A stretch of 21,235 nt of DNA from UBA2882 sp964619485 (GTDB lineage Bacteria; Bacillota; Clostridia; Lachnospirales; Lachnospiraceae): positions 1 through 21,235 of the forward strand of contig CAZUCI010000057.1 of NCBI GenBank assembly GCA_964619485.1, read 5' to 3'. Below are positions 1-6,396 of the stretch, in pieces. Under the pieces are notes generated by a model that saw nothing but the letters and a program-made list of their open reading frames with translations, was not told where the DNA came from and made no database searches. The first letter of the stretch is position 1. Each line of letters begins with the position of its first letter. The position numbers and the translations under genes are program-made.

Positions 1-48
1 AAGAGAGCCATGGGGAGCTTGCTCACCTTTGGCGAACGGCGAATGTCG

Positions 49-74
49 ATCATGAGCTATGCTCATGATATAAT
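49..74 (+). promoter_or_regulatory. Perfect palindrome abutting a TATAAT box upstream of iorA
   Basis: Bases 49-57 (ATCATGAGC) and 61-69 (GCTCATGAT) form a perfect 9-bp inverted repeat around a 3-base spacer. A consensus -10 box, TATAAT, occupies 69-74. The hexamer 17 bp upstream of it (46-51, TCGATC) is a poor -35. The palindrome would fill the spacer between the two boxes, the usual place for an operator or for an activator that rescues a weak -35. The sequence after the repeat is A/T-mixed with no T-run, so an intrinsic terminator of an upstream gene is less likely. The regulator is unknown. Confidence 0.35.
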
Positions 75-140
75 AATTTAAACTTACGATATATGAGCGT
101 GATTTTATTTATGAAATCAGTTTTTCTGGAGGAAATGATT

Positions 141-1976
141 GTGAAAGAATTTTTAATGGGAAATGAAGCGATTGCCATGGGGGCTATCGCAGCCGGGGTT
201 AATCTGGTATCCGGTTATCCGGGAACTCCGTCTACAGAGGTGCTGGAGACAGTAGCAAAGAGAAAAACAGAAGAAATCTATGTAGAATGGTCTGTCAATG
301 AGAAGGCAGCCATGGAGGTGGCTGCAGGAGCTGCCTACACGGGAGCCAGAGTGATGGTAACCATGAAGCAGGTTGGCCTGAACGTGGCGGCTGATCCTTT
401 GATGAGCCTGGAATATATTGGAGTAAAGGGCGGTATGGTCATTATGGTTGCAGATGATCCTGGTCCGATTTCTTCTCAGACAGAGCAGGATACCAGGACC
501 TTTGGACTGTTTTCCAAGGTGCCGGTTTTTGATCCATCCTCTGTGCAGGAGGCGTATGATATGATTCAGGAGGCTTTTGCGTATTCGGAGGAATACCATA
601 CTCCTGTTTTCTTCAGAAGCACGACCAGAGTCAGCCATGGATATGCGTCCATTGAGGTAAAAGAGGAAAAGGAATACGTACATAATAAAATAGAAGGATT
701 TATCAAGGATACGAACAGATGGGTTATTTTTCCACGGCTTTCCTTTGCCAATCATCAGAAAATTGAGGAGCGGAACGTTGAGCTTGCCAGGGTGTTTTCT
801 TCTTATGAGAGAAATCAGATTCTCACAGAAAAGGGAGCCTATGCAGGAAGTAAAAAAGGAATTGCAACTCATGGAATCAGCTTTATGTATACACTGGAAA
901 ATCTGGAGGATTCAGAGCGTCCACGTATATTGAAAATTGCCACACCAAATCCATTCCCGGACCAGCTTGCCCTCAAGTTCCTGGAAGGACTGGAAGAGGT
1001 TCTCTGTATTGAGGAGCTGGACCCTTATATTGAAAAAGAATTAATCAGAGTATGCGGCGCATATCATCTGCCGGTAAAGATTTACGGAAAGCTTTCCCAT
1101 CATGTGAAATGTGCGGGAGAGAATACGGTCGAGTCTGTTGGAAGCAATATTGAGCAGTTTCTCAAGGACAGTGCAATAACACAGGGGCAGGTGCCAAAAC
1201 AGGAGCAGGACTGCGAAGCACCACAGCTTCCGGTTCGTCCGCCGGTCCTGTGTGCCGGCTGTCCGCACAGAGCCTCCTTCTATGCAGTGAAACAGGCTAT
1301 GAAAGGGAAAAAGAGTATTTTCTGTGGAGATATCGGCTGTTATACCATGGGAAATGCAAAGCCTTTAGATATGACAGATACCTGTCTGTGTATGGGAGCC
1401 GGTCTTACCATAGCACAGGGAGTGGGGAGAATGGACAAGGACACCACCTGCTTTGGTTTTATCGGTGATTCCACATTCTTTGCATCAGGCATTACAGGAG
1501 TGGTAAATGCCTATTATAACCAGGCAAATGTGACCATCGTGGTTTTGGACAATTCCACCACCGCCATGACAGGTCATCAGCCACATCCGGGAACCGGACA
1601 TACCATGATGGGTGAGATTGTTGAAAAGGTAAGCATTGAGAGAATCCTTCGTGCAATCGGGCTGACAACTGTTGAGACGGCAGACCCACTGGATTTGAAA
1701 AAGGCAGTGGAAACAGTAAAAAAGGTAGCATCAGAACCAGGCGTAAAGGCAATTATTTTTAAGTCGCCCTGTGTTATGCTGACAAAGCCGGAGCAGCATG
1801 TGACCATAGAAGAAGACAAATGTATCAACTGCAAAAAGTGTATTCATGAGCTTGGCTGTCCGGGACTTGTTTTGAAGGATGGAAAAGCGGCCATTGATGA
1901 GTCCCTGTGCACGGGCTGTGGCCTTTGTCAGGCTGTTTGTCCTGTATCAGCGATAAAGGAGAAAAATCATGAGTAA
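141..1976 (+). CDS. iorA: Indolepyruvate:ferredoxin oxidoreductase, alpha subunit
   Basis: This is the catalytic subunit of the enzyme that decarboxylates aryl pyruvates (indolepyruvate, phenylpyruvate, hydroxyphenylpyruvate) to aryl-acetyl-CoA with reduction of ferredoxin. The N-terminal pyrimidine-binding thiamine diphosphate domain shows GYPGTPSTE at residues 25-33. The pyrophosphate-binding domain carries GDSTFF from residue 442 and ends its cofactor motif near N471. The C-terminus is a two-cluster ferredoxin domain with Cys 561, 564, 567, 573 and Cys 590, 593, 596, 600. The length of 611 residues is normal. I chose the GTG start at 141 because GGAGG at 128-132 sits 8 bases ahead of it; upstream in-frame ATGs at 93 and 135 have no well-spaced site, and family members begin close to the FLMGNEA motif. 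The stop overlaps the iorB start by 8 bases, so the two are translationally coupled. Confidence 0.95.
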   Translation: MKEFLMGNEAIAMGAIAAGVNLVSGYPGTPSTEVLETVAKRKTEEIYVEWSVNEKAAMEVAAGAAYTGARVMVTMKQVGLNVAADPLMSLEYIGVKGGMVIMVADDPGPISSQTEQDTRTFGLFSKVPVFDPSSVQEAYDMIQEAFAYSEEYHTPVFFRSTTRVSHGYASIEVKEEKEYVHNKIEGFIKDTNRWVIFPRLSFANHQKIEERNVELARVFSSYERNQILTEKGAYAGSKKGIATHGISFMYTLENLEDSERPRILKIATPNPFPDQLALKFLEGLEEVLCIEELDPYIEKELIRVCGAYHLPVKIYGKLSHHVKCAGENTVESVGSNIEQFLKDSAITQGQVPKQEQDCEAPQLPVRPPVLCAGCPHRASFYAVKQAMKGKKSIFCGDIGCYTMGNAKPLDMTDTCLCMGAGLTIAQGVGRMDKDTTCFGFIGDSTFFASGITGVVNAYYNQANVTIVVLDNSTTAMTGHQPHPGTGHTMMGEIVEKVSIERILRAIGLTTVETADPLDLKKAVETVKKVASEPGVKAIIFKSPCVMLTKPEQHVTIEEDKCINCKKCIHELGCPGLVLKDGKAAIDESLCTGCGLCQAVCPVSAIKEKNHE

Positions 1977-2541
1977 AAGTATATTATTATGTGGCGTTGG
2001 TGGTCAGGGAACCATTCTTGCATCAAAACTGATGGCTGCAGCAGCCATGGATAAAAATATTCCGGTTCTTACCGCTGAAACAATCGGTATGGCGCAGAGA
2101 GGCGGCAGTGTGGTCAGCCATCTGCGTATGGGAGAGGGAATTCATTCTCCATTGATTGGCAGGGGAAAAGCGGATATTATCATTGGATTTGAGCCGGCAG
2201 AGGCAGTTAGAATGCTGCCCTTTTTGAAGACAGGGGGAAGTGTTGTTGTGAATTCGAGACCGATTATTCCGGTTACGGCAGCACTTGGCAATTCCGATTA
2301 TAATGGTCAGGAAATGATTGACTATCTGAGACAGAAAAAAGTAAATTTGACAGTAGTAGATGGAGATGAGGCATTTAAGGCTCTTCATTCTCCAAAGGTT
2401 TTAAATATGGTGCTTTTAGGAGCAGCTCTGCGTACAGGCGAACTGGGGCTGACAGAGGAGGATATTGTCAGTGCCATGAAACGGAAGCTCCCTGAAAAAT
2501 TCCATGAACTGAATATTAGGGCATTACACTTTACAGCGTAG
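1969..2541 (+). CDS. iorB: Indolepyruvate:ferredoxin oxidoreductase, beta subunit
   Basis: This small subunit pairs with IorA and corresponds to the gamma domain of pyruvate:ferredoxin oxidoreductases. It begins with a glycine-rich nucleotide-fold motif, GVGGQGT, near residues 8-14. It also carries the conserved block MAQRGGSVVSHLRMG at about residues 40-55, typical of IorB and related oxoacid:ferredoxin subunits. The length of 190 residues matches the family. Overlap with the end of iorA and the shared strand indicate one transcript and a 1:1 complex. With the downstream CoA ligase it supports fermentative degradation of Trp, Phe or Tyr, or the reverse reductive direction during aromatic amino acid synthesis from aryl acids. 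The direction cannot be read from the sequence. Confidence 0.93.
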   Translation: MSKSILLCGVGGQGTILASKLMAAAAMDKNIPVLTAETIGMAQRGGSVVSHLRMGEGIHSPLIGRGKADIIIGFEPAEAVRMLPFLKTGGSVVVNSRPIIPVTAALGNSDYNGQEMIDYLRQKKVNLTVVDGDEAFKALHSPKVLNMVLLGAALRTGELGLTEEDIVSAMKRKLPEKFHELNIRALHFTA

Positions 2542-2589
2542 AGGATTTGAACGCTTAAGGATTAAAGAAAGAAGGAAAGAGGACAAGAA

Positions 2590-3825
2590 ATGCAGATTAA
2601 TAAAACACAGCTGGAGCAGGTAAATGACAGAATCAAATGCCTGATAGGAGCGGGAAGCTTCTACGGAAAGAAACTTGCAGAACATGGGATTACATCCGTG
2701 ACTTCACAGGAGGAGTTTGAAGCACTTCCCTTCTCTGAAAAGAAGGACCTGCGCGATGCATATCCACTGGGCCTGATGAGCGCCCCTGAGAATAAGATTG
2801 TAAGAATCCATTCATCCTCAGGAACTACGGGTGTACCTGTTATTATTCCTTATACAGCCAAGGATGTGGATGATTGGGCAATTATGTTTAAACGCTGCTA
2901 TGAAATGGCAGGAATTACAGATATGGACCGTATTCAGATTACGCCCGGCTATGGTTTGTGGACGGCGGGAATCGGCTTCCAGAACGGGGCAGAAAAGCTT
3001 GGGGCAATGGTAATTCCCATGGGACCTGGCAATACAGAAAAGCAGCTGCAGATGATGATGGATATGAAGTCTACCGTTCTTTGTTCCACATCCTCCTATG
3101 CACTTCTTTTGGCAGAGGAAATTGAAAAAAGAGGAATTGGAGACAAGATTCATTTGAAAAAGGGTGTCATCGGCTCAGAACGCTGGGGCGAAAAGATGCG
3201 CCAGAGAATTTCCAATGAGCTTGGCATTGAGCTTTATGATATTTATGGATTGACAGAAATTTATGGACCGGGTATTGGAATCAGCTGCAAATGTGACTGC
3301 GGAATGCATTATTGGGATGACTATATTTATATTGAAATTATTGATCCTGTTACCGGGAAAAATGTTCCGGATGGAGAAATGGGAGAAATTGTAATTACCA
3401 CGCTTGTCAAAGAGGGTGCTCCCTTGATTCGCTACAGAACCCATGATCTGTCCAGAATTATTCCCGGAGAATGCGAATGTGGCAGCAAATTCCCGAGACT
3501 GGATGTGATTGCAGGCAGAACCGATGATATGATGAAGATTAAGGGTGTTAATGTATTCCCAAGTCAGATTGAAGAGGTACTGAAGACCTTCAGCGAAATC
3601 TCCAGTGAATATCAGATTCGTATTTCCCATTTAGATGGCAAGGATACCATGAGAATCTATGTGGAGACCAACGGACACGTTGATTTTGAAGAGCTGGGCA
3701 GACGTATTGCAGAGGCTGTAAAGAGCAAAATTGGATTTACTCCGCTTGTTAAGGTTGTGGAGGTGGGTGTTCTTCCAAGAAGTGAAAAGAAAACCCAGAG
3801 AGTAATTGATGAGAGATATCAATAG
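2590..3825 (+). CDS. paaK: Phenylacetate-CoA ligase family, adenylate-forming
   Basis: This AMP-forming enzyme of the PaaK family interconverts aryl acetates (phenylacetate, indoleacetate) and their CoA thioesters. The ATP-binding loop SSSGTTG is at residues 75-81, the adenylate motif YGLTEIYGPG at 219-228, and the C-terminal hinge GRTDDMMKIKG at 309-319. Cysteines 233, 235, 237, 295 and 297 form a cluster typical of clostridial and archaeal members and may bind a metal. The length of 411 residues is slightly shorter than the usual 430 or so. It starts 48 bases after iorB behind an AAAGAGGA-type binding site, with no terminator between, so it is probably co-transcribed. Together with IorAB it could yield ATP and an aryl acetate from an aryl-acetyl-CoA. 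The exact acid is unknown. Confidence 0.9.
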   Translation: MQINKTQLEQVNDRIKCLIGAGSFYGKKLAEHGITSVTSQEEFEALPFSEKKDLRDAYPLGLMSAPENKIVRIHSSSGTTGVPVIIPYTAKDVDDWAIMFKRCYEMAGITDMDRIQITPGYGLWTAGIGFQNGAEKLGAMVIPMGPGNTEKQLQMMMDMKSTVLCSTSSYALLLAEEIEKRGIGDKIHLKKGVIGSERWGEKMRQRISNELGIELYDIYGLTEIYGPGIGISCKCDCGMHYWDDYIYIEIIDPVTGKNVPDGEMGEIVITTLVKEGAPLIRYRTHDLSRIIPGECECGSKFPRLDVIAGRTDDMMKIKGVNVFPSQIEEVLKTFSEISSEYQIRISHLDGKDTMRIYVETNGHVDFEELGRRIAEAVKSKIGFTPLVKVVEVGVLPRSEKKTQRVIDERYQ

Positions 3826-3854
3826 GTTAACAGAGAAAGCATTATTGATAAAAA

Positions 3855-3927
3855 TATGCCGATAAGCATTGACAAAGCTCCCTTATTTTTGTAAACTAGC
3901 AATACATGTAAGGGAGTAGTCGGCATA
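3855..3927 (+). repeat. Nested inverted repeats overlapping the mntP riboswitch core
   Basis: Two perfect 8-bp arms upstream match two riboswitch segments in nested order: TATGCCGA (3855-3862) pairs with TCGGCATA (3920-3927), and CTCCCTTA (3878-3885) pairs with TAAGGGAG (3909-3916). The second downstream arm covers the P1 end and the start of the conserved GGGAGTAG segment. If mntP is transcribed only from the promoter at 3869-3897, the upstream arms are not in the RNA. In read-through RNA from paaK they would be, and would compete with the riboswitch fold. The pairing is seen directly; any function is inference. Confidence 0.6.
3869..3897 (+). promoter_or_regulatory. Probable sigma-A promoter for the riboswitch-mntP transcript
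   Basis: A perfect -35 box TTGACA (3869-3874) is followed by a 17-bp spacer and TAAACT (3892-3897), which matches four of six positions of the -10 consensus. Initiation would fall near 3903-3905, exactly at the 5' strand of riboswitch helix P1, which supports the assignment. Confidence 0.65.
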
Positions 3928-3995
3928 AAATATGCGTCAAACCAACATACTGATCATGAGATCTGGTTTGACTTAATTGATGAGACTTGTGTGTA
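3903..3995 (+). promoter_or_regulatory. yybP-ykoY manganese riboswitch upstream of mntP
   Basis: The leader matches the yybP-ykoY architecture. P1 is formed by UACAUGUAAG (3903-3912) and CUUGUGUGUA (3986-3995), ten pairs including G-U wobbles. The first conserved loop is GGGAGUAG (3912-3919), and the opposing junction strand is GAUGAGA (3979-3985). A short hairpin GCATA-AAA-TATGC lies at about 3923-3935. A long arm pairs GTCAAACCA with TGGTTTGAC (about 3936-3972), with an inner GATC/GATC stem. This class binds Mn2+ and switches Mn exporters on, which agrees with the mntP gene directly downstream. The 3' strand of P1 is shared with the terminator, giving a simple ON-switch mechanism. Confidence 0.88.
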
Positions 3996-4024
3996 GCTTA
4001 ATTGCTATACATACGTCTTTTTTT
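3989..4024 (+). terminator. Riboswitch-controlled intrinsic terminator ahead of mntP
   Basis: GTGTGTAGC (3989-3997) can pair with GCTATACATAC (4004-4014), with one small bulge. Seven T residues follow at 4018-4024. The left arm reuses 3989-3995, the 3' strand of riboswitch P1. Ligand-stabilised P1 would therefore prevent terminator formation and allow mntP transcription. The opposite state (low Mn2+) terminates before the gene. Confidence 0.75.
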
Positions 4025-4057
4025 GTGTTTAAAAGATGCTTCGAAAGGAAGAAAAGA

Positions 4058-4645
4058 ATGGACCTGATTACGTTATTACTATTAGCAGTGGGATTGTCTA
4101 TGGATGCCTTTGCAGTTTCTGTGTGCAAGGGCCTGGCAATGCAAAAAATCACAGTGGGAAAAGCATTGATTGTGGGAGCATGGTTTGGAGGCTTTCAGGC
4201 ATTGATGCCTTTTATGGGATATGTGCTTGGAGTACAGTTTGAGTCCTATATCAATACAATTGCACCGTGGATTGCCTTTATTTTACTTGCATTGATTGGT
4301 GGAAATATGGTGAAGGAAGCACTGTCAAAAAAGGAAGAATGTGAAAATGATTCTCTGAAGGCGAAGGAGATGGCTGTTCTTGCCGTGGCTACCAGTATTG
4401 ATGCGCTTGCCGTTGGAATAACCTTTGCCTGTGTACCGGTAGCAGTTCTAAAGGGTGCCGGCAGTATGATAAATACGTTAACCGGGTGTGCCATTATTGG
4501 AATAACCACCTGTATATTGTCCATGACCGGAGTAAAGATTGGAAATCTTTTTGGAACCAGATATAAGAATAAGGCGGAGCTGGCCGGCGGCATTATATTG
4601 ATTTTGCTGGGAGTAAAGATTCTGGCTGAACATTTCGTTGCGTAG
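4058..4645 (+). CDS. mntP: Manganese efflux pump MntP (formerly YebN)
   Basis: This is a six-TM membrane protein of the MntP family that exports Mn2+ and protects against manganese intoxication. The two internally related halves each carry a signature aspartate: SMDAFAVS in TM1 (Asp16) and TSIDALAVG in TM4 (Asp115). The length of 195 residues is typical. The ATG at 4058 has a good AAAGGAAG binding site about 8 bases upstream. A TTG further upstream at 3977 is in frame but lies inside the riboswitch and precedes the terminator, so it is not the start. Regulation by Mn2+ through the yybP-ykoY element is strongly supported. The stop codon is only 5 bases from the stop of the convergent azlD gene. 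Confidence 0.95.
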   Translation: MDLITLLLLAVGLSMDAFAVSVCKGLAMQKITVGKALIVGAWFGGFQALMPFMGYVLGVQFESYINTIAPWIAFILLALIGGNMVKEALSKKEECENDSLKAKEMAVLAVATSIDALAVGITFACVPVAVLKGAGSMINTLTGCAIIGITTCILSMTGVKIGNLFGTRYKNKAELAGGIILILLGVKILAEHFVA

Positions 4646-4650
4646 GAAAC

Positions 4651-4995
4651 CTAGACAAATACCAGCTGAACCAACAGCATATAGATGATTGTCCCGGCAG
4701 CGATAGACAGCAGCATATTTCTTTTCCAGACGTGAAGCAGAATAACCGAGGCTATGGAAATCATCTCTGGAAGTGCGTGGGTTGAGGAGAAGATACTGAC
4801 CTCCTTCAGGCAATAGATGACCAGCATGCCCAGCGCAGCGGCAGGAAGAACCCTTCCGAGGTACTGTATATAGTCAGGCGTCTTTTTGCCAGCCGGAAAA
4901 ACAATGAACGGAAGGAAACGGGTAATCATTGTGCCAAGAACCAGCATGGCGATTGTAATCAGTATTTGAGGTTGTGTCATAAGATGAGTTGTCAT
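4651..4995 (-). CDS. azlD: Branched-chain amino acid transport protein AzlD
   Basis: This small hydrophobic protein of 114 residues has about four predicted TM segments. It is the usual AzlD (LivH-like) partner of AzlC in branched-chain amino acid export. It begins MTTHLMTQPQILITIAML and shows the family pattern TRFLPFIVFP at about residues 25-34. Its ATG overlaps the azlC stop by 4 bases (ATGA), which implies coupled translation and a two-subunit transporter. The substrates are inferred from the family; some members export other amino acids. Confidence 0.88.
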   Translation of the reverse strand: MTTHLMTQPQILITIAMLVLGTMITRFLPFIVFPAGKKTPDYIQYLGRVLPAAALGMLVIYCLKEVSIFSSTHALPEMISIASVILLHVWKRNMLLSIAAGTIIYMLLVQLVFV

Positions 4996-5702
4996 GCGTT
5001 TTCACCTGCCTTGGAAAGTGGTTTGCGAATCAGGGTTAATATTCCCAGGATTGCAATCATGGATGGAATAATAAAGCTGCTGCTTCCAAACAGAAGCAGA
5101 CAGATAAGGGAGAGCACCAGACCAAGGATGGAGCTGGTGTGATTTTTTTCTTTCAGCCAGTTTTCTAAGAAGATTACAACCAGGAGAGCAGTCATAACAA
5201 AGTCCAGCCCTTCTGTATTGAAGGTGAGGAAGGAACCGAAAAGACCGCCGATAGCTGTTCCGATTACCCAGTAGCATTGATCTAAAAAGGAGGTCCAAAA
5301 GTAGAACCAGTCTTTGTCAACCGTTTCAGGAATCCTGGCAGTACAGTTTACGGAAAAGGTTTCATCACACAGAGCAAAAATCAGGTAGAATCTTCGGTGC
5401 TTTACATTCTTATATTTATCCAGCATGGAGAGACCATAGAATAAATGTCTGGCATTTACCATTAGTGTCAAGAGCAGTGCGCCGACAGGGTCGAAGGCAC
5501 CGATCAACAGATTCACTGCAACGAACTGCATGGAACCGGCAAACACAATCAGGCTGATGAGTATGGAATAAAAGGCGCCAAAACCGGAAACGTTCATAAA
5601 AATACCATAGGCAGCACCGAGAAACAGGAAGCCGGTAAGAATCGGAATTGTATAGGGAAAAGCTGATTTCAGGGCAGAAAGCCACGCTCTATCTTGTTTC
5701 AT
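4992..5702 (-). CDS. azlC: Branched-chain amino acid exporter subunit AzlC
   Basis: This is the large permease subunit of an AzlCD exporter, with about six to seven TM segments. Family hallmarks are the N-terminal block GFLFLGAAYGIFM, the GSMQFVAVNLL stretch and NARHLFYGLSM in the first half. The protein is 236 residues from the ATG at 5702. That start has GGAGG placed 8 bases upstream, whereas an in-frame ATG ten codons earlier (5732) has no such site and its first codons encode the binding site itself. It is divergent from the XrtG locus across a 236-bp intergenic region and co-transcribed with azlD. No clear regulator is adjacent. Export of valine, leucine or isoleucine is the expected role. 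Confidence 0.9.
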   Translation of the reverse strand: MKQDRAWLSALKSAFPYTIPILTGFLFLGAAYGIFMNVSGFGAFYSILISLIVFAGSMQFVAVNLLIGAFDPVGALLLTLMVNARHLFYGLSMLDKYKNVKHRRFYLIFALCDETFSVNCTARIPETVDKDWFYFWTSFLDQCYWVIGTAIGGLFGSFLTFNTEGLDFVMTALLVVIFLENWLKEKNHTSSILGLVLSLICLLLFGSSSFIIPSMIAILGILTLIRKPLSKAGENA

Positions 5703-5833
5703 TTGTAAATCCTCCAAAGGAGAGTTTATCATTTGAGAACTCTTTTTTCAATGCTGTTGTAAAAGTGCTGAAAATTTATTCAAAAGAGAGAAAAATTTTG
5801 TGAACCGTTATTCAGTTTTGTGCACATACACTA

Positions 5834-5862
5834 TTGCAAGCAGAATGGGAAAATGGTACTAT
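5834..5862 (+). promoter_or_regulatory. Candidate promoter for the XrtG locus
   Basis: TTGCAA (5834-5839), a 17-bp spacer and TACTAT (5857-5862) each match four of six consensus positions. A transcript starting near 5869 would have a leader of about 70 bases before the first PTPS-like gene. No other comparably placed pair was seen in the divergent azlC intergenic region on this strand. Confidence 0.45.
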
Positions 5863-5938
5863 AAAGTCAGCTATATTCAATGACCAGGTCTGCAACGAAA
5901 GCAGATGAAATGCATATATTGAAAAAAAGAGAAAAAAG

Positions 5939-6394
5939 ATGATACGTTATTATGTGTACCAATACTATCTGAATGCGGAGCACAGTATGGGGAATGACCG
6001 AAGCAGTGCACACCCCCATACCTTTTCCATCACACTTTATATCGGGGGAATGGAAAAGAAATCTGACATTCCGTTTTATCAGGTAGATGAAAGAATTAAA
6101 AATTTTTTTCGGGAGTATAATGGGCAATATCTGAATGATCTTCCGGTTTTTGCCGCTAAGGAGCCGAATATCGAGACGATAGGAGATGTATTATACGAAG
6201 CCCTGAAGGGAACCCTGGAATCGGTTCAGCTGCAGCTGTTCCAGCTGGATATTTCAGAGAATCCACTATGCGTTTATCAGGTGTCAGACCGAATTCTTTT
6301 ACCGACTACCAGCATGAAACAGAGTGAGGAAATTTTTGATAAAATACTTTTGCGTAAACAGCAATTGATGGCTCTGAGTGGAAAGGAACTGTAA
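5939..6394 (+). CDS. PTPS/QueD-like protein of the XrtG locus (first copy)
   Basis: This 151-residue protein resembles 6-pyruvoyl-tetrahydropterin synthase / 6-carboxytetrahydropterin synthase. It keeps the three zinc-ligand histidines: His15 in YLNAEH and His25/His27 in HPHTFSI. The cysteine that normally precedes the HxH motif and acts in catalysis is absent, since the intervening segment is GNDRSSA. It is therefore unlikely to be an ordinary pterin enzyme. From memory, such small PTPS-related proteins are a recognised family (TIGR03112) found next to exosortase-like XrtG genes, with unknown role. A paralogue lies at 11518. The binding site is weak and A/G-rich. It is the first gene of the run, 2 bases before the substrate gene. 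Confidence 0.75.
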   Translation: MIRYYVYQYYLNAEHSMGNDRSSAHPHTFSITLYIGGMEKKSDIPFYQVDERIKNFFREYNGQYLNDLPVFAAKEPNIETIGDVLYEALKGTLESVQLQLFQLDISENPLCVYQVSDRILLPTTSMKQSEEIFDKILLRKQQLMALSGKEL

Positions 6395-6396
6395 TC

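Noticed and set aside
13..40. Resemblance of the GAGCTTGCTC...GGCGAACGG stretch to the first variable region of 16S rRNA
   Set aside because: Only a couple of dozen bases match loosely, and the flanks do not continue as 16S in either direction. It is treated as chance.
1..81. Open frame from base 1 to a TAA at 79-81, possibly the tail of an upstream gene
   Set aside because: Only 26 codons are visible and a second frame is open for nearly as long. No family motif can be recognised, so no coding call is made.
93..140. iorA start at 93 (or the ATG at 135)
   Set aside because: The GGAGG at 128-132 is correctly spaced only for the GTG at 141, and the extra residues are not part of the family's N-terminus.
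153..872. 239-codon minus-strand frame opposite iorA
   Set aside because: It is fully antisense to a well-conserved enzyme and rich in Cys, His and Ser, as expected for a shadow frame, with no recognisable domain.
3977..4057. N-terminal extension of mntP from a TTG at 3977
   Set aside because: It lies inside the riboswitch and upstream of the terminator. The MDLITLLLLAVGLSMDAF start at 4058 has its own ribosome binding site.
5703..5830. A promoter for azlC on the minus strand (TTGAAT with TACAAC 16 bp downstream)
   Set aside because: The -10 match is poor and several equally weak pairs exist in this AT-rich stretch.
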